NCBI RefSeq assembly: GCF_965263005.1 | Contig: NZ_OZ253579.1 | Coordinates: 1,612,001-1,676,000 of the forward strand | DNA: 64,000 bases | Direction of reading: 5' to 3' | Origin: Rariloculus sp965263005 | GTDB taxonomy: Bacteria > Pseudomonadota > Gammaproteobacteria > Steroidobacterales > Rariloculaceae | Part shown: positions 1-7,814 of the stretch, in pieces | Layout of the letters: each line of letters begins with the position of its first letter | Numbering within the stretch: the first letter of the stretch is position 1 | Notes under the pieces: generated by a model | Told to the model about the DNA's origin: nothing | Seen by the model: the letters and a program-made list of their open reading frames with translations, nothing else | The model's database searches: none | Made by a program: the position numbers and the translations under genes

Positions 1-314
1 TGATAGTACTCGTCCATGCGATCGCGGTTCATGGCCAGCCGCAGGTTACCGACCCGGCTGAACCCGACCCGCTGCCCTGTCTCCTTCTCGAGTTGCTGGT
101 AGAGGTTGACCGAATACTTGTGTACCTGGCCCACCGAGTAACTCATGTTGAACAACGGCAGCAGACCCGCAGCGTGCCAGGTCGAGCCCGACGTGAGCTC
201 GCCTTTCTCGACCAGCACGACATCATCGCCCCAGCCCTTTCTGGCCAGGTGATACAAAGTGCCGGCGCCGACAACTCCGCCTCCGATGACGACAACTCTT
301 GCCCGCGTTTTCAT
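1..314 (-). CDS. DMGDH/sarcosine dehydrogenase-like flavoprotein, N-terminal part (runs off window)
   Basis: Only the first ~104 codons are inside the window. The translation opens with a Rossmann FAD-binding motif (VVVIGGGVVGAGTLYHLAR) and continues to SGSTWHAAG, the signature in which the His of DMGDH-family enzymes carries covalently bound FAD. It closely resembles the two complete DMGDH-like proteins at 11661-14117 and 14124-16538. The start ATG at 314 lies 17 bases after the HD-protein stop, so it is the last visible gene of the leftward methyltransferase operon. Inferred role: oxidative N-demethylation of dimethylglycine or sarcosine, with the methyl going to folate if a GcvT-like domain follows beyond the edge. 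The substrate is not determinable here. Confidence 0.85.
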   Translation of the reverse strand, partial: MKTRARVVVIGGGVVGAGTLYHLARKGWGDDVVLVEKGELTSGSTWHAAGLLPLFNMSYSVGQVHKYSVNLYQQLEKETGQRVGFSRVGNLRLAMNRDRMDEYY

Positions 315-330
315 CGCTTGGGAGCCCGGC

Positions 331-906
331 TCAGAGCATTCGCCGCGGCGGACGCGCGAACAAGTCACGCACAAGCGGCTCGTAGTGTTGGAGTGAATGC
401 GTCTTGTACGCGGGATCGAACGACACCTGGTCCCAGCGGGCGCAGAACTCGACACATGCCTCGTAGTGCTCGTGGTCGCGATAGCGGTCGCGGGCGTTGC
501 GGTCCTCGCCGTAATGGTGCAGCCAGTAGTAGCCCTGGAACACGCCGTGGTGCTTGACGATCCAGTGATTTTTTTCGCTCACGTACGGGGCGAGCAACGC
601 AGCGGCCGCCTCGGAGTGATTGCGTGGCGAGACAACGTCGCCGATGTCGTGCAGCAGCGCGCACGCGATGGTTTCGTCGTCCGCACCGTCGCGCTCCGCG
701 CGTGTCGCCGTCTGCAGCGCATGCTCGAGACGGCTGATCGGGTACGGCGAATCATCGTCCATGGAGCGTAGCCAGGTCAGGACCCGGTCAGTGAGCCTGG
801 CCGCGTTCATAGCGTCATGAGCGGCCACCAGGTCGTAGTCCTCGCGCGCGCCGCGATCCATTGCCGTGAATGATACAACCCGCGACCGGTTGATCTCCGA
901 CACCAT
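331..906 (-). CDS. HD-domain protein, PhnZ/TmpB-like oxygenase or phosphohydrolase
   Basis: 191 residues, the size of PhnZ/TmpB-type HD oxygenases. Visible metal ligands fit an HD-domain di-metal site: H62 in EHALQ, H86-D87 in LLHDIGD, H97, H119/H120 in VKHHG and D159 in RWDQ. Residues Y55 and E61 just before the first His resemble the Tyr/Glu region of PhnZ. PhnZ-type enzymes oxidatively cleave hydroxyphosphonates; TmpB does so on a quaternary-amine phosphonate and yields glycine betaine. Its start overlaps the activator stop by one base (TGATG), so it is translationally coupled to the corrinoid methyltransferase operon. A plain phosphohydrolase remains possible, and no TmpA-like partner is seen in the window. 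Confidence 0.7.
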   Translation of the reverse strand: MVSEINRSRVVSFTAMDRGAREDYDLVAAHDAMNAARLTDRVLTWLRSMDDDSPYPISRLEHALQTATRAERDGADDETIACALLHDIGDVVSPRNHSEAAAALLAPYVSEKNHWIVKHHGVFQGYYWLHHYGEDRNARDRYRDHEHYEACVEFCARWDQVSFDPAYKTHSLQHYEPLVRDLFARPPRRML

Positions 907-2918
907 CAGATCGTCCTCCTGCGTCGCCGCCGGCCGGTGCCGATGCTGGCGGAAACCGGCTTGGTCGTTGGCTTGCCAACCACTGAGAACAGTTTCGGAA
1001 AGGGATCTCGCTTGTTCGGAATCGCCATGGCGTTCACGAAATAATCCTGGAACTTCGGCTCCACCGCCGTCTCGATCTTCTCGATACTGCGTACCGCGGC
1101 CTCGATCTCCCCGCGGGCAGGCACGTTCAGCAATGCGATCATCGCCCCCATCCCCGCCGCGTTGCCGGCCGACTCAACCCTGTTGAGGTCGCAGTCGGGA
1201 ATCAGCCCCAGAACCATCGCGTATTTCGGATCGATGTGGGAACCGAACGCGCCGGCAAGCCGAATGCGATCGATCCTGTCAATGCCAGCCCGGTCCTGCA
1301 GCAACCTGATGCCCGCGTACAGCGCCGCCTTGGCGAGCTGTACCTGGCGCACGTCGTTCTGCGTGACGACGATTCGCTGCGGGCCATCGTGCAGGAGATA
1401 CGAGAAGGTGCGGCCTTCGGCGAGGATACGTTTGCTCCGGGTCGCCAGCGAACCGTCGACGACCCCGTCCTCGTTGATGATTCCGGCCAGATACATCTCC
1501 GCGATGACCTCGATGATTCCTGACCCGCAGATGCCCGTCACTCCGAACGCCCGCATCTGGGCGTCGAACCCCGGGTTGTCCGACCACAGATCGGAACCGA
1601 TGACGCTGTAGCGCGGCTCAAGGCTCCCCGGATCGATGCGCACACGCTCGATGGCGCCGGGCGAGGCGCGCTGGCCGCCGGAAATCTGCGCGCCTTCGAA
1701 CGCGGGACCGGTCGGACTTGAGCAGGCAAGCAGCCGGTCGCGGTTGCCGAGCACGATCTCCGCGTTGGTGCCCACGTCAACGACCAGCGAGACCTCATCC
1801 AGCAGGTGCGGCTCCTCGGCGAGCACCATCCCGGCCGCGTCGGCTCCCACGTGCCCGGCGACGCACGGCAGGATGTATACGCTTGCGCCCGGATTGATCC
1901 CGACGCCGATGTCGCGCGCCTTGAGGTCGAGCGCGGTATCGACGGCCAGCGCGAAGGGGGCGCCGCCGAGTTCGCGCGGATCCAACCCCAGGAACAGGTG
2001 GTGCATGATCGGATTGCCGACGACAGTCAGTTCGACAACATCCGCCGGGCCGATGCCGCCCAGGCTGCAAACTTCGCCGATGAGGTCGTTTACGCCCTGG
2101 CGAACAGCGCGTGTCAGCTCGCCGGCGCCTTCCGGGTGCATCATGGCGTAGGAAACCCGGCTCATCAGGTCCTCGCCGAAACGAATCTGCGGGTTCATGA
2201 TGCCGTCCGTGGCGATCACGTTGCCCGCCGTCAGATTCACGAGGTGGGCGGCGATCGTGGTCGAACCGATGTCGATCGCGACACCATGGGCGCTGGGCTT
2301 GAAGCCGGGCCAGACGGCGACGATGGTCGATTGATTGTGTACGGCCACGGTGACCCGCCACTCACCCTCGCGCAGTGCGGCCTGCAGACCTGGCAGGATG
2401 ACGGGGTCCGAGACCAGGTCAGTCAGGTTCCATTCCCAGGCCAACGCGACGCAGAGCCGCTGCAGGTCGCCGCTCGCTTCGAGCAGGTCGGCAGGCTGCA
2501 CCTCGACGTGGTAGAGCCGCGTAGCCGGATCGAGCTTGATATCGCGGTGCACGGCATCCTTGCGCACGACCTGTCGGTGCATCTGGCTCTCCGGCGGCAC
2601 ATCGATGACGAGATCGCCCTGGATCACCGCCTGGCAACTCAGGCGATGATTGTTGTCCAGCTTGCGGCGGCGCTCGCTGTACCGTTCCTCGATCTCGTTG
2701 ACCGCCGACAGGTGCGTTGAGCGGGAATTGATCGCGTGCTTGGCAAAGTCCCCGTCCATGCAGACGACGCGGCAGCGGCCGCAGAGCCCGCGGCCGCCGC
2801 ACACCGAGTCCACGTCAACACCGATGCTGCGCGCAGCATCCAGCAACCGCGTGCCGTGGGGAAACGTGCCGCGGCGCCCGGAGGGCGAAAACACGATCCT
2901 GGCATCCTTGCTGGTCAA
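906..2918 (-). CDS. Reductive activator of corrinoid proteins (RACE; 2Fe-2S plus ASKHA domain)
   Basis: 670 residues. The N-terminal ~100 residues form a plant-type ferredoxin domain with CGGRGLCGRC and a further Cys in HRLSCQA. A linker follows, then an ASKHA-fold ATPase region with GVAIDIGSTTIAAHLV, VVDVGTNAEIVLG and GICGSGIIEVIAEM. This is the architecture of RamA-like and COG3894 activators, which reduce inactive Co(II) corrinoid proteins to Co(I) in an ATP-dependent step. It sits in the same operon as an MttB homologue, a corrinoid protein and a pterin methyltransferase, so its client is very probably the product of 5161-5883. The long 2Fe-2S form suggests electrons come from a ferredoxin or flavoprotein reductase. 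Confidence 0.93.
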   Translation of the reverse strand: MTSKDARIVFSPSGRRGTFPHGTRLLDAARSIGVDVDSVCGGRGLCGRCRVVCMDGDFAKHAINSRSTHLSAVNEIEERYSERRRKLDNNHRLSCQAVIQGDLVIDVPPESQMHRQVVRKDAVHRDIKLDPATRLYHVEVQPADLLEASGDLQRLCVALAWEWNLTDLVSDPVILPGLQAALREGEWRVTVAVHNQSTIVAVWPGFKPSAHGVAIDIGSTTIAAHLVNLTAGNVIATDGIMNPQIRFGEDLMSRVSYAMMHPEGAGELTRAVRQGVNDLIGEVCSLGGIGPADVVELTVVGNPIMHHLFLGLDPRELGGAPFALAVDTALDLKARDIGVGINPGASVYILPCVAGHVGADAAGMVLAEEPHLLDEVSLVVDVGTNAEIVLGNRDRLLACSSPTGPAFEGAQISGGQRASPGAIERVRIDPGSLEPRYSVIGSDLWSDNPGFDAQMRAFGVTGICGSGIIEVIAEMYLAGIINEDGVVDGSLATRSKRILAEGRTFSYLLHDGPQRIVVTQNDVRQVQLAKAALYAGIRLLQDRAGIDRIDRIRLAGAFGSHIDPKYAMVLGLIPDCDLNRVESAGNAAGMGAMIALLNVPARGEIEAAVRSIEKIETAVEPKFQDYFVNAMAIPNKRDPFPKLFSVVGKPTTKPVSASIGTGRRRRRRTI

Positions 2919-2939
2919 GTCACTGCCTCGACCGGCGGC

Positions 2940-3848
2940 TCACGCTACGGCTGAACGACGCCGGCGGCGCCTGCTGCCGCGCTCGCGCTCCGGTCGTACG
3001 GCCAGGGGCTCTCGATACTTCCCGATCCAGTTCGCGCAGTTCGGATCGTGACCCATCATGACGTCGGCGCCCAGCGCGGCCTGAATCACTTCGGGGTGCA
3101 GCGGGTTCGTGATCGCCGAGGTCATGCCCGCGCCGATGGCCATGGTGAGAAACGCGGAATTGATTCCGCTGCGGTTCGGCAATCCGAAACTGACGTTGGA
3201 TGCGCCGCAGGTCGTGTTGACCTTGAGCTCTTCGCGCAGCCGCCGGACGATGTGCATGACCTGCCTGCCCGCCGAATTGATCGCACCGATGGGCATCACC
3301 AACGGATCGACCACCACGTCCTCGCGCGGGATGCCGTAGTCGGCGGCGCGTTCGACGATCTTCCTGGCCACCGCGTAGCGAACGTCCGGGTCCTCGGAGA
3401 TGCCGGTTTCGTCGTTGGAAATGGCGACCACAGCCGCACCGTACTGTTTCACCAGCGGCAGGACCGTCTCGAGACGATCTTCCTCGCCGGTCACCGAGTT
3501 GACCAGCGCCTTGCCCTCGTACACGGACAAGCCGGACGCGAGCGCCGCGACGATCGACGAATCGATGGACAGCGGCACGTCGGTAATCGACTGCACGAGT
3601 TGGACGATGTCCGCCAGCATTTTCGGCTCGTCGGCGAGAGGCACGCCGGCATTGACGTCAAGCATGTGCGCACCGGCTTCGACCTGCGCGATCGCGTCGG
3701 CCTCGACCCGGCTGTAATCGCCCCGCGCTATTTCCTCGGCGAGAATCTTGCGCCCCGTGGGATTGATGCGCTCGCCAATGATGACGAATGGCCGGCCGAA
3801 ACCGATCCGCACTTCCCTGGTCGGCGAGGCAACAACTGTTTCCGTCAT
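2940..3848 (-). CDS. Methyltetrahydrofolate:corrinoid-type methyltransferase (pterin-binding domain)
   Basis: 302 residues forming one pterin-binding (DHPS-like) TIM barrel. Visible signatures are VIIGERINPTGR at residues ~22-33, GAHMLDVNAGVP, PLSIDSS, VDPLVMPIGA and NTTCGASNVSFGLPNR. This matches MtgA/MtvA-type enzymes, which move a methyl group between methylcorrinoid protein and tetrahydrofolate. In this operon it would accept the methyl group that the MttB homologue loads on the corrinoid protein, producing methyl-THF. The C-terminal tail (residues ~285-302) is unusually rich in arginine. The gene starts 4 bases inside the MetV-like ORF (ATGA overlap), indicating coupling. It is too short and lacks the partner domains of methionine synthase. 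Confidence 0.92.
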   Translation of the reverse strand: MTETVVASPTREVRIGFGRPFVIIGERINPTGRKILAEEIARGDYSRVEADAIAQVEAGAHMLDVNAGVPLADEPKMLADIVQLVQSITDVPLSIDSSIVAALASGLSVYEGKALVNSVTGEEDRLETVLPLVKQYGAAVVAISNDETGISEDPDVRYAVARKIVERAADYGIPREDVVVDPLVMPIGAINSAGRQVMHIVRRLREELKVNTTCGASNVSFGLPNRSGINSAFLTMAIGAGMTSAITNPLHPEVIQAALGADVMMGHDPNCANWIGKYREPLAVRPERERGSRRRRRRSAVA

Positions 3849-4030
3849 GAGATGGCCTCCACGGCTTGCACGGTTCGCGCGTTGGACACTGCTGGCGACG
3901 CGATCGTCGTGAATGGCTCGTCGATTCGCCGCAACACCGGGCTACACCCGACCAGGATCCGCTCGATAGCGGAGTAGCGTTTCTTGAGGTAGCGCGCGTT
4001 GCGCACTGACCATCGCCGCACTCGGTACAT
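3845..4030 (-). CDS. Short MetV-like protein (N-terminal segment only)
   Basis: About 61 residues from the ATG at 4030. The opening MYRVRRWSVRNARYL resembles the start of MetV, the zinc-protein partner of some MetF-type methylene-THF reductases, but the sequence stops before the Cys-rich zinc region that defines MetV. Its last 4 bases overlap the start of the pterin methyltransferase. It is either a truncated relic kept for translational coupling, or a minimal partner that binds a MetF encoded elsewhere; no metF is visible in this window. The identification rests on a short stretch, so it is tentative. A longer reading from 4063 exists but adds residues unlike the family. Confidence 0.5.
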   Translation of the reverse strand: MYRVRRWSVRNARYLKKRYSAIERILVGCSPVLRRIDEPFTTIASPAVSNARTVQAVEAIS

Positions 4031-4069
4031 GACAACCCGCTCCGTAGCTGGTCCAGAGCCCATCCGGCG

Positions 4070-4375
4070 CTAATCCGGAGCCACGCCGTGACTGCGGATC
4101 AACGCGTTGAGCCGCTCCTGCGTGAACTCGTCCTCGAAGCGGCCCGCTTCGGCGAGCGCGATCTCGCGCAAGTCGCCGGCGCCGTCAATCGCCGTTGCCT
4201 CGCGGCGCCACTCCGCGATATAGGCCTCGCTACCGCCCTTGCCGGCGCGCATGGCGGCGCGGTCGATGGCCTCCTGGAACCGGGCGCTCAGCATGACCTT
4301 TTCGCGTTGCCGGCCGCGCTGCAGGATGACCTGCGACGGAATGTCACGCCAGAAAATGAGAACTTTCTTGACCAT
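4070..4375 (-). CDS. PF13769-like small protein ('virulence factor' family)
   Basis: About 101 residues from the ATG at 4375 (MVKKVLIFWRDIPSQVI). It resembles the conserved-virulence-factor family PF13769, with the pattern IFWRDIP, QVILQRGR and a downstream WRRE helix. The family is of unknown biochemistry but, as I recall, occurs beside MetF/MetV, corrinoid and folate methyltransferase genes in Pseudomonadota, as here. A longer in-frame reading to 4609 would translate the inverted-repeat element at 4386-4585 and is rejected. The start codon is only ~11 bases from the element, so the element probably supplies or replaced its leader region. Confidence 0.7.
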   Translation of the reverse strand: MVKKVLIFWRDIPSQVILQRGRQREKVMLSARFQEAIDRAAMRAGKGGSEAYIAEWRREATAIDGAGDLREIALAEAGRFEDEFTQERLNALIRSHGVAPD

Positions 4376-5168
4376 CGTTCGATCTCTGGCCGCCCGTGGC
4401 AAAGGCCCCGCCGCATGGGGCGGAAGATCGCCTCGCCGAAGACGGCTGATCGACCGGCGAGGCATCCCGCCCGGCCGCGTTGCTCGTCGCTCGAACAGGC
4501 CCGATATTCTCGTTCCCCGCGCCTTGCCGGACGGGCGCTTCGCCGGTCGCGGTGCGACTCGGGCCCTTTGCCGCGGACTGCGTGAAGCGCGCCGCCAGAC
4601 TCGTTTCAAGGCCGCCGTAACCGCAGTGCACGTGCTCGAATTCCAGTTCTAGGCGTGCGGCGGCCCGCGCGGCTGATTCGAGCAGCCGGGCGTCTTGTGC
4701 CTGCGAGAGGTACACGAGCTTGCGGTAGTTGCCGAAGTACGCGTTTCGGAGTTCCGGATGCCGATCCAGACCCAGCGGCTTCACGACGAATCGATCGAAG
4801 TGGCGCGCCAGGAAGTCGGTCAGGTAGAACGTTCCGGGTTCCGCCATGGAAAGCTCGGCGAAACGTGCGGGCCCGGCGAAGAATTCGTAGCAGTGCGCGC
4901 CTTGAAGCCGAACCGCGCCTTCTTCCGCCAGCACGCGGTCGATGCCGCCGGCGGTGCCGCAATCGGCATAGGCGACGAAAATCTCGTCATACGCGGAGCG
5001 GTGCCTTCGAATCAACTGCCGCAGGCGCCCGGGAATCTCGGCCGGGCGATTGTGGAGTTCCGCGGGCATACACTTCAGATGCAGGTGCTGCCAGCCCCAG
5101 CGACGCTTGAGCGCATTGATCTCACGCGCCAGGGCGCCGCAGGCGATGACCAGGATCGGCTCAGGCAT
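4344..5168 (-). CDS. DUF1638 family protein with element-derived C-terminal tail
   Basis: About 274 residues from the ATG at 5168 (MPEPILVIACGAL), overlapping the corrinoid-protein stop by 8 bases. The conserved DUF1638 body is seen at CMPAELHNRP, VAYADCGTAGG, GAHCYEFFAG, FYLTDFLARHFD and near the end EHVHCGYGGLE. DUF1638 genes recur beside MttB and corrinoid genes in methanogens and bacteria; their function is unknown, with a role in corrinoid or one-carbon handling inferred from context only. After residue ~194 the frame enters the repeat element at 4386-4585, so the final ~80 residues look element-encoded rather than ancestral. A second 3' remnant of a DUF1638 gene lies at 7707-7814. Confidence 0.85.
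   Translation of the reverse strand: MPEPILVIACGALAREINALKRRWGWQHLHLKCMPAELHNRPAEIPGRLRQLIRRHRSAYDEIFVAYADCGTAGGIDRVLAEEGAVRLQGAHCYEFFAGPARFAELSMAEPGTFYLTDFLARHFDRFVVKPLGLDRHPELRNAYFGNYRKLVYLSQAQDARLLESAARAAARLELEFEHVHCGYGGLETSLAARFTQSAAKGPSRTATGEAPVRQGAGNENIGPVRATSNAAGRDASPVDQPSSARRSSAPCGGAFATGGQRSNDGQESSHFLA
4386..4585. repeat. Inverted-repeat element, diverged copy 1
   Basis: This ~200-base segment resembles the 166-base elements at 19750-19915 and 30160-30325. The ends carry CCGTGGCAAAG and its imperfect complement CCCTTTGCCGCGG. The interior shares GCATCCCG, GTTGCTCGTCG, CCGATATTCT and CGGTGCGACTCGGG. It is longer by ~34 bases near the left end. It lies between the DUF1638 and PF13769 genes inside the operon, and the DUF1638 reading frame runs through it. 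Confidence 0.7.
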
Positions 5169-5883
5169 GGTCGATCTCTCCCAGACGACGCGTCCGAACC
5201 ATGGCCGGAGCCACATCTGCGGCCTGCGCCGCGTCGCGGCAATAGCGGTCCGCGCCGACGGCGCGGCCGAACTCCTCGTTAAGCGGCGCACCGCCGACCA
5301 GCACGATGTAATCGTCGCGAATGTTCTGCTTCACCATCTCGTCGATGACCACCTTCATGTAGGGCATGGTGGTCGTGAGCAGAGCCGACATACCGAGGAT
5401 GTCCGGCTGGTGCTTCTCGAGTGCTTCGAAATAGTCTTCGACCGAGTTGTTGATGCCTATGTTGATGACTTCGAAGCCGGCGCCTTCCAGCATCATTGCA
5501 ACCAGGTTCTTGCCGATGTCGTGGATATCGCCCTTCACGGTGCCGATCACCATCTTGCCGATGGGCTTGACGCCTGTCTCGGCGAGCAACGGCCTCAGGA
5601 TCGCCATGCCGCCCTTCATCGCGTTGGCTGCAAGCAACACCTCGGGCACGAACAGGATACCGTCGCGAAAGTCCACGCCGACGATGCGCATGCCTTCGAC
5701 CAGCGAGTCGTTGAGCACCTTTTCCGCCGACCAGTTGCGCTCGAGCAGGATGGACGTGCCCTCGACGATCTCCTCCCTCAGACCGTCGTAGAGGTCTTCG
5801 TGCATCTGCTCGACCAGCTCGTTGTTGTCCAATTCCGACAGGACGAGTTCTTCCTCGTCAAGGATTGCGTGTTCGGTTGCCAT
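5161..5883 (-). CDS. Corrinoid (B12-binding) methyl-carrier protein, MtbC/MttC-like
   Basis: About 240 residues from the ATG at 5883, which overlaps the MttB stop by one base. Residues ~1-100 form the helical cap domain (VPEVLLAANAMKGG). Residues ~105-215 form the cobalamin domain, with the lower-ligand motif GDIHDIGKNL, the SALLTTTM strand and GGAPLNEEFG. The His of DIHDIG coordinates cobalt in this family. The protein carries the methyl group from the MttB-type enzyme to the pterin methyltransferase. Tight coupling with the upstream mttB-like gene indicates a dedicated pair. The longer reading that begins upstream of 5883 is read out of the mttB gene in another frame and is not credible. 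Confidence 0.95.
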   Translation of the reverse strand: MATEHAILDEEELVLSELDNNELVEQMHEDLYDGLREEIVEGTSILLERNWSAEKVLNDSLVEGMRIVGVDFRDGILFVPEVLLAANAMKGGMAILRPLLAETGVKPIGKMVIGTVKGDIHDIGKNLVAMMLEGAGFEVINIGINNSVEDYFEALEKHQPDILGMSALLTTTMPYMKVVIDEMVKQNIRDDYIVLVGGAPLNEEFGRAVGADRYCRDAAQAADVAPAMVRTRRLGEIDHA

Positions 5884-7454
5884 CAGTAGTTTCGATCCTC
5901 GAATTCGGACTTGCGCCGATCGATGAACTCCACGAGCGCCTCGTCGATCGCCGGATCGAGCGGCGGCGCTTCGTACTCCCCGAGCATCTGTTTCCAGATC
6001 CTGTTGGCCCGCTGAGCGGCGTCGAGCGAGCCGTCCTGCTCCCATTGTTCGAAACTGTTGTTGTCCGCGACGTTGGAGCGATAAAATGCGGTCTCGAAGT
6101 TTGCCCGGGTATGCGCGGCGCCAAGAAAATGCGATCCGGGCCCGACCTCGCGCATCGCGTCCAGGGCCTGGGCATTTTCCGACAGGTCAACCCCCTTCAA
6201 CAGGACCGCGATCATGTTGGCCTGGTCGACGTCCAGGATGAACTTTTCGTAGCCCATCGAGAGGCCGCCCTCCAGCCAGCCGGCGGTGTGAAGCATGAAG
6301 TTCACGCCCGCCAAAGCGGCCGTCTGCAACGTGTTGGCCGCCTCGTAGGCCGCCTGGGCGTCGGGGATCTTCGACGCGCACAACCCGCCGCCGCTGCGGA
6401 AGGGCACGCCCAGGCGCCGCGCCAACTGCCCCGCGCCATACAGGACGAGGCTCGGCTCCGGCGTGCCGAAGGTCGGCGCCCCCGACTGCATGGACACGGC
6501 CGCCGCGAACGAGCCGAACACCACGGGGGCCCCCGGCCGCACGAGCTGAATGTAGGCCATGCCGGCCAGCGCCTCGGCCAGGATCTGGGTCAGCGTGCCG
6601 GCCACGGTCACCGGCGACATCGCACCGGCAAGCAGGAACGGAGAAATGACCGTCGCCTGGTTGTTCTCGGCGTAGACCGTCGCCGCCCCCAGCATGGTCG
6701 CGTCGAAGGTCAGCGGCGAATTCGCGTTGATCAGGCTGGTCAGCACCGTCTTGTGCGCTATGAAGTCTTCGCCAAATAAGATCTTTGCCATCGCCACGGT
6801 GTCTTCGGCGCGCTCGGGATGCGTGACGGAACCCATGAACGGCTTGTCGCCGTACTTGATATGGCTGTAGACCATGTCGAAGTGACGCTTGTTGACGGGG
6901 ACGTCGACAGGCTCGCAGATCGTGCCGCCGGAGTGGTGCAACCCCGGGCTCATTTGGGTGAGTTTCACGAAGTTGCGGAAGTCCTCGATGGTCGCGTAGC
7001 GGCGCCCCTGATCGAGGTCTCGCACGAACGGCGACCCATAGGCGGGCACCAGCACGGTGCGGTCGCCTCCGATGATCGTGGTGCGCCTCGGGTTACGCGC
7101 GTGTTGCGTGTACTCGCGCGGCGCCGTGGCCCGGACGAGTGAGCGGCACATGCCGCGCGGGAACCGCACACGTTCGCCTTCCACGTCCGCGCCCGCTTCC
7201 TTCCACAGTTCGATCGCTTGCGGGAATTCCCGGAACTCGATGCCGATTTCCTCGAGCACGGTGTCGGCGTTGTGCTCGATCAACTCCAGCGCTTCCGTAT
7301 CGAGCACCTCGAAATAGGGAATCCTGCGATCGATCCAGCCCGTGAACTCGTCCACGATCCCGCGTTGGCGTGCGGCGAGCTTTACCGCCCGGCCACTCCG
7401 AACGGTGCGGCTCCTTCGGCCAGGTGCTCGCCTGCGTCGCGGATTGTCGGTCAT
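5883..7454 (-). CDS. MttB-family non-pyrrolysine methylamine:corrinoid methyltransferase (quaternary amine type)
   Basis: 523 residues, uninterrupted by any in-frame TAG, so it is not the pyrrolysine trimethylamine enzyme but the MtgB/MtcB/MtpB-like branch, whose characterised members demethylate glycine betaine, carnitine or proline betaine. Family signatures include YGSPFVRD, GSVTHPERAEDT, SPLTFDATML, GAMSPVTVAGTL, FGSFAAAVSMQSGAPTFGTPE and RSGGGLCASKIPDAQA. It starts the leftward operon; GGAGG lies 6-10 bases before the ATG. Given the carnitine-to-betaine genes at 22-28 kb, glycine betaine is the favoured substrate, but this is inference. The N-terminus is Arg-rich (RRRRAPGRRSR). Confidence 0.93.
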   Translation of the reverse strand: MTDNPRRRRAPGRRSRTVRSGRAVKLAARQRGIVDEFTGWIDRRIPYFEVLDTEALELIEHNADTVLEEIGIEFREFPQAIELWKEAGADVEGERVRFPRGMCRSLVRATAPREYTQHARNPRRTTIIGGDRTVLVPAYGSPFVRDLDQGRRYATIEDFRNFVKLTQMSPGLHHSGGTICEPVDVPVNKRHFDMVYSHIKYGDKPFMGSVTHPERAEDTVAMAKILFGEDFIAHKTVLTSLINANSPLTFDATMLGAATVYAENNQATVISPFLLAGAMSPVTVAGTLTQILAEALAGMAYIQLVRPGAPVVFGSFAAAVSMQSGAPTFGTPEPSLVLYGAGQLARRLGVPFRSGGGLCASKIPDAQAAYEAANTLQTAALAGVNFMLHTAGWLEGGLSMGYEKFILDVDQANMIAVLLKGVDLSENAQALDAMREVGPGSHFLGAAHTRANFETAFYRSNVADNNSFEQWEQDGSLDAAQRANRIWKQMLGEYEAPPLDPAIDEALVEFIDRRKSEFEDRNY

Positions 7455-7518
7455 GCGCGGCCTCCTGCTGCCGGAAACGGTGAGCCGTAAAAGCGCGAGC
7501 CACTATTGCATTATCGAC

Positions 7519-7590
7519 TGTCAGTCTGCGGCAGAATCCCGATTCCTGCATCGCCGGATGCGACATCGAGCCAATCGCACGCGACATCGC
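7519..7590. repeat. 72-base dispersed repeat, copy A
   Basis: It matches 16694-16765 at 65 of 72 positions by my count, in the same orientation. Shared core strings are CAGTCTGCGGCAGAATCCCG, CTGCATCGCCGGATGCGACAT and GCGACATCGC. Both copies lie in divergent intergenic regions upstream of plus-strand genes of the methylated-amine block. Similarity falls off at both ends. Confidence 0.85.
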
Positions 7591-7632
7591 CATTGCGGAC
7601 TAAAATTTATGACTGCTACGATGCCGCCGCGG

Positions 7633-7677
7633 GCCGCTGGATCGGCCGTGAGACGGGGCAGCCGGGCAAGAACGCGT
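7633..7677. repeat. 45-base dispersed repeat, copy A
   Basis: It resembles 30445-30489 (39 of 45 identical by my count), sharing GCCGTGAGACGGG and CAGCCGGGCAA. Both copies sit in short intergenic zones immediately before gene remnants. Confidence 0.65.
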
Positions 7678-7706
7678 GCCGAGCCGGTTCGGCCTGTAGC
7701 ACGGCC

Positions 7707-7814
7707 GTTCGCCCGGAGCAGATCGCGGCCCGGCTGGGCCTTGGATTTAGCCACGTTCATAGCGGTTACGGTGCATTGGAGACCCGTGCGCGGTGGCGGT
7801 TGTGCTCCGGCTAG
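7707..7814 (+). pseudogene. Remnant of the 3' end of a DUF1638 gene
   Basis: The plus-strand frame reads IAARLGLGFSHVHSGYGALE before a stop at 7814. It aligns with ARLELEFEHVHCGYGGLE near the C-terminus of the intact DUF1638 protein at 4344-5168. No start or body of the gene is present; upstream sequence is repeat DNA. It is therefore a leftover of a second, plus-strand copy, suggesting that this operon was once duplicated or rearranged around the two mttB-like genes. Confidence 0.55.

Noticed and set aside
7506..7814. A protein gene spanning the 72-base repeat
   Set aside because: The frame is a chance joining of two repeats and a DUF1638 remnant; the repeat copy at 16694 is not followed by the same frame.
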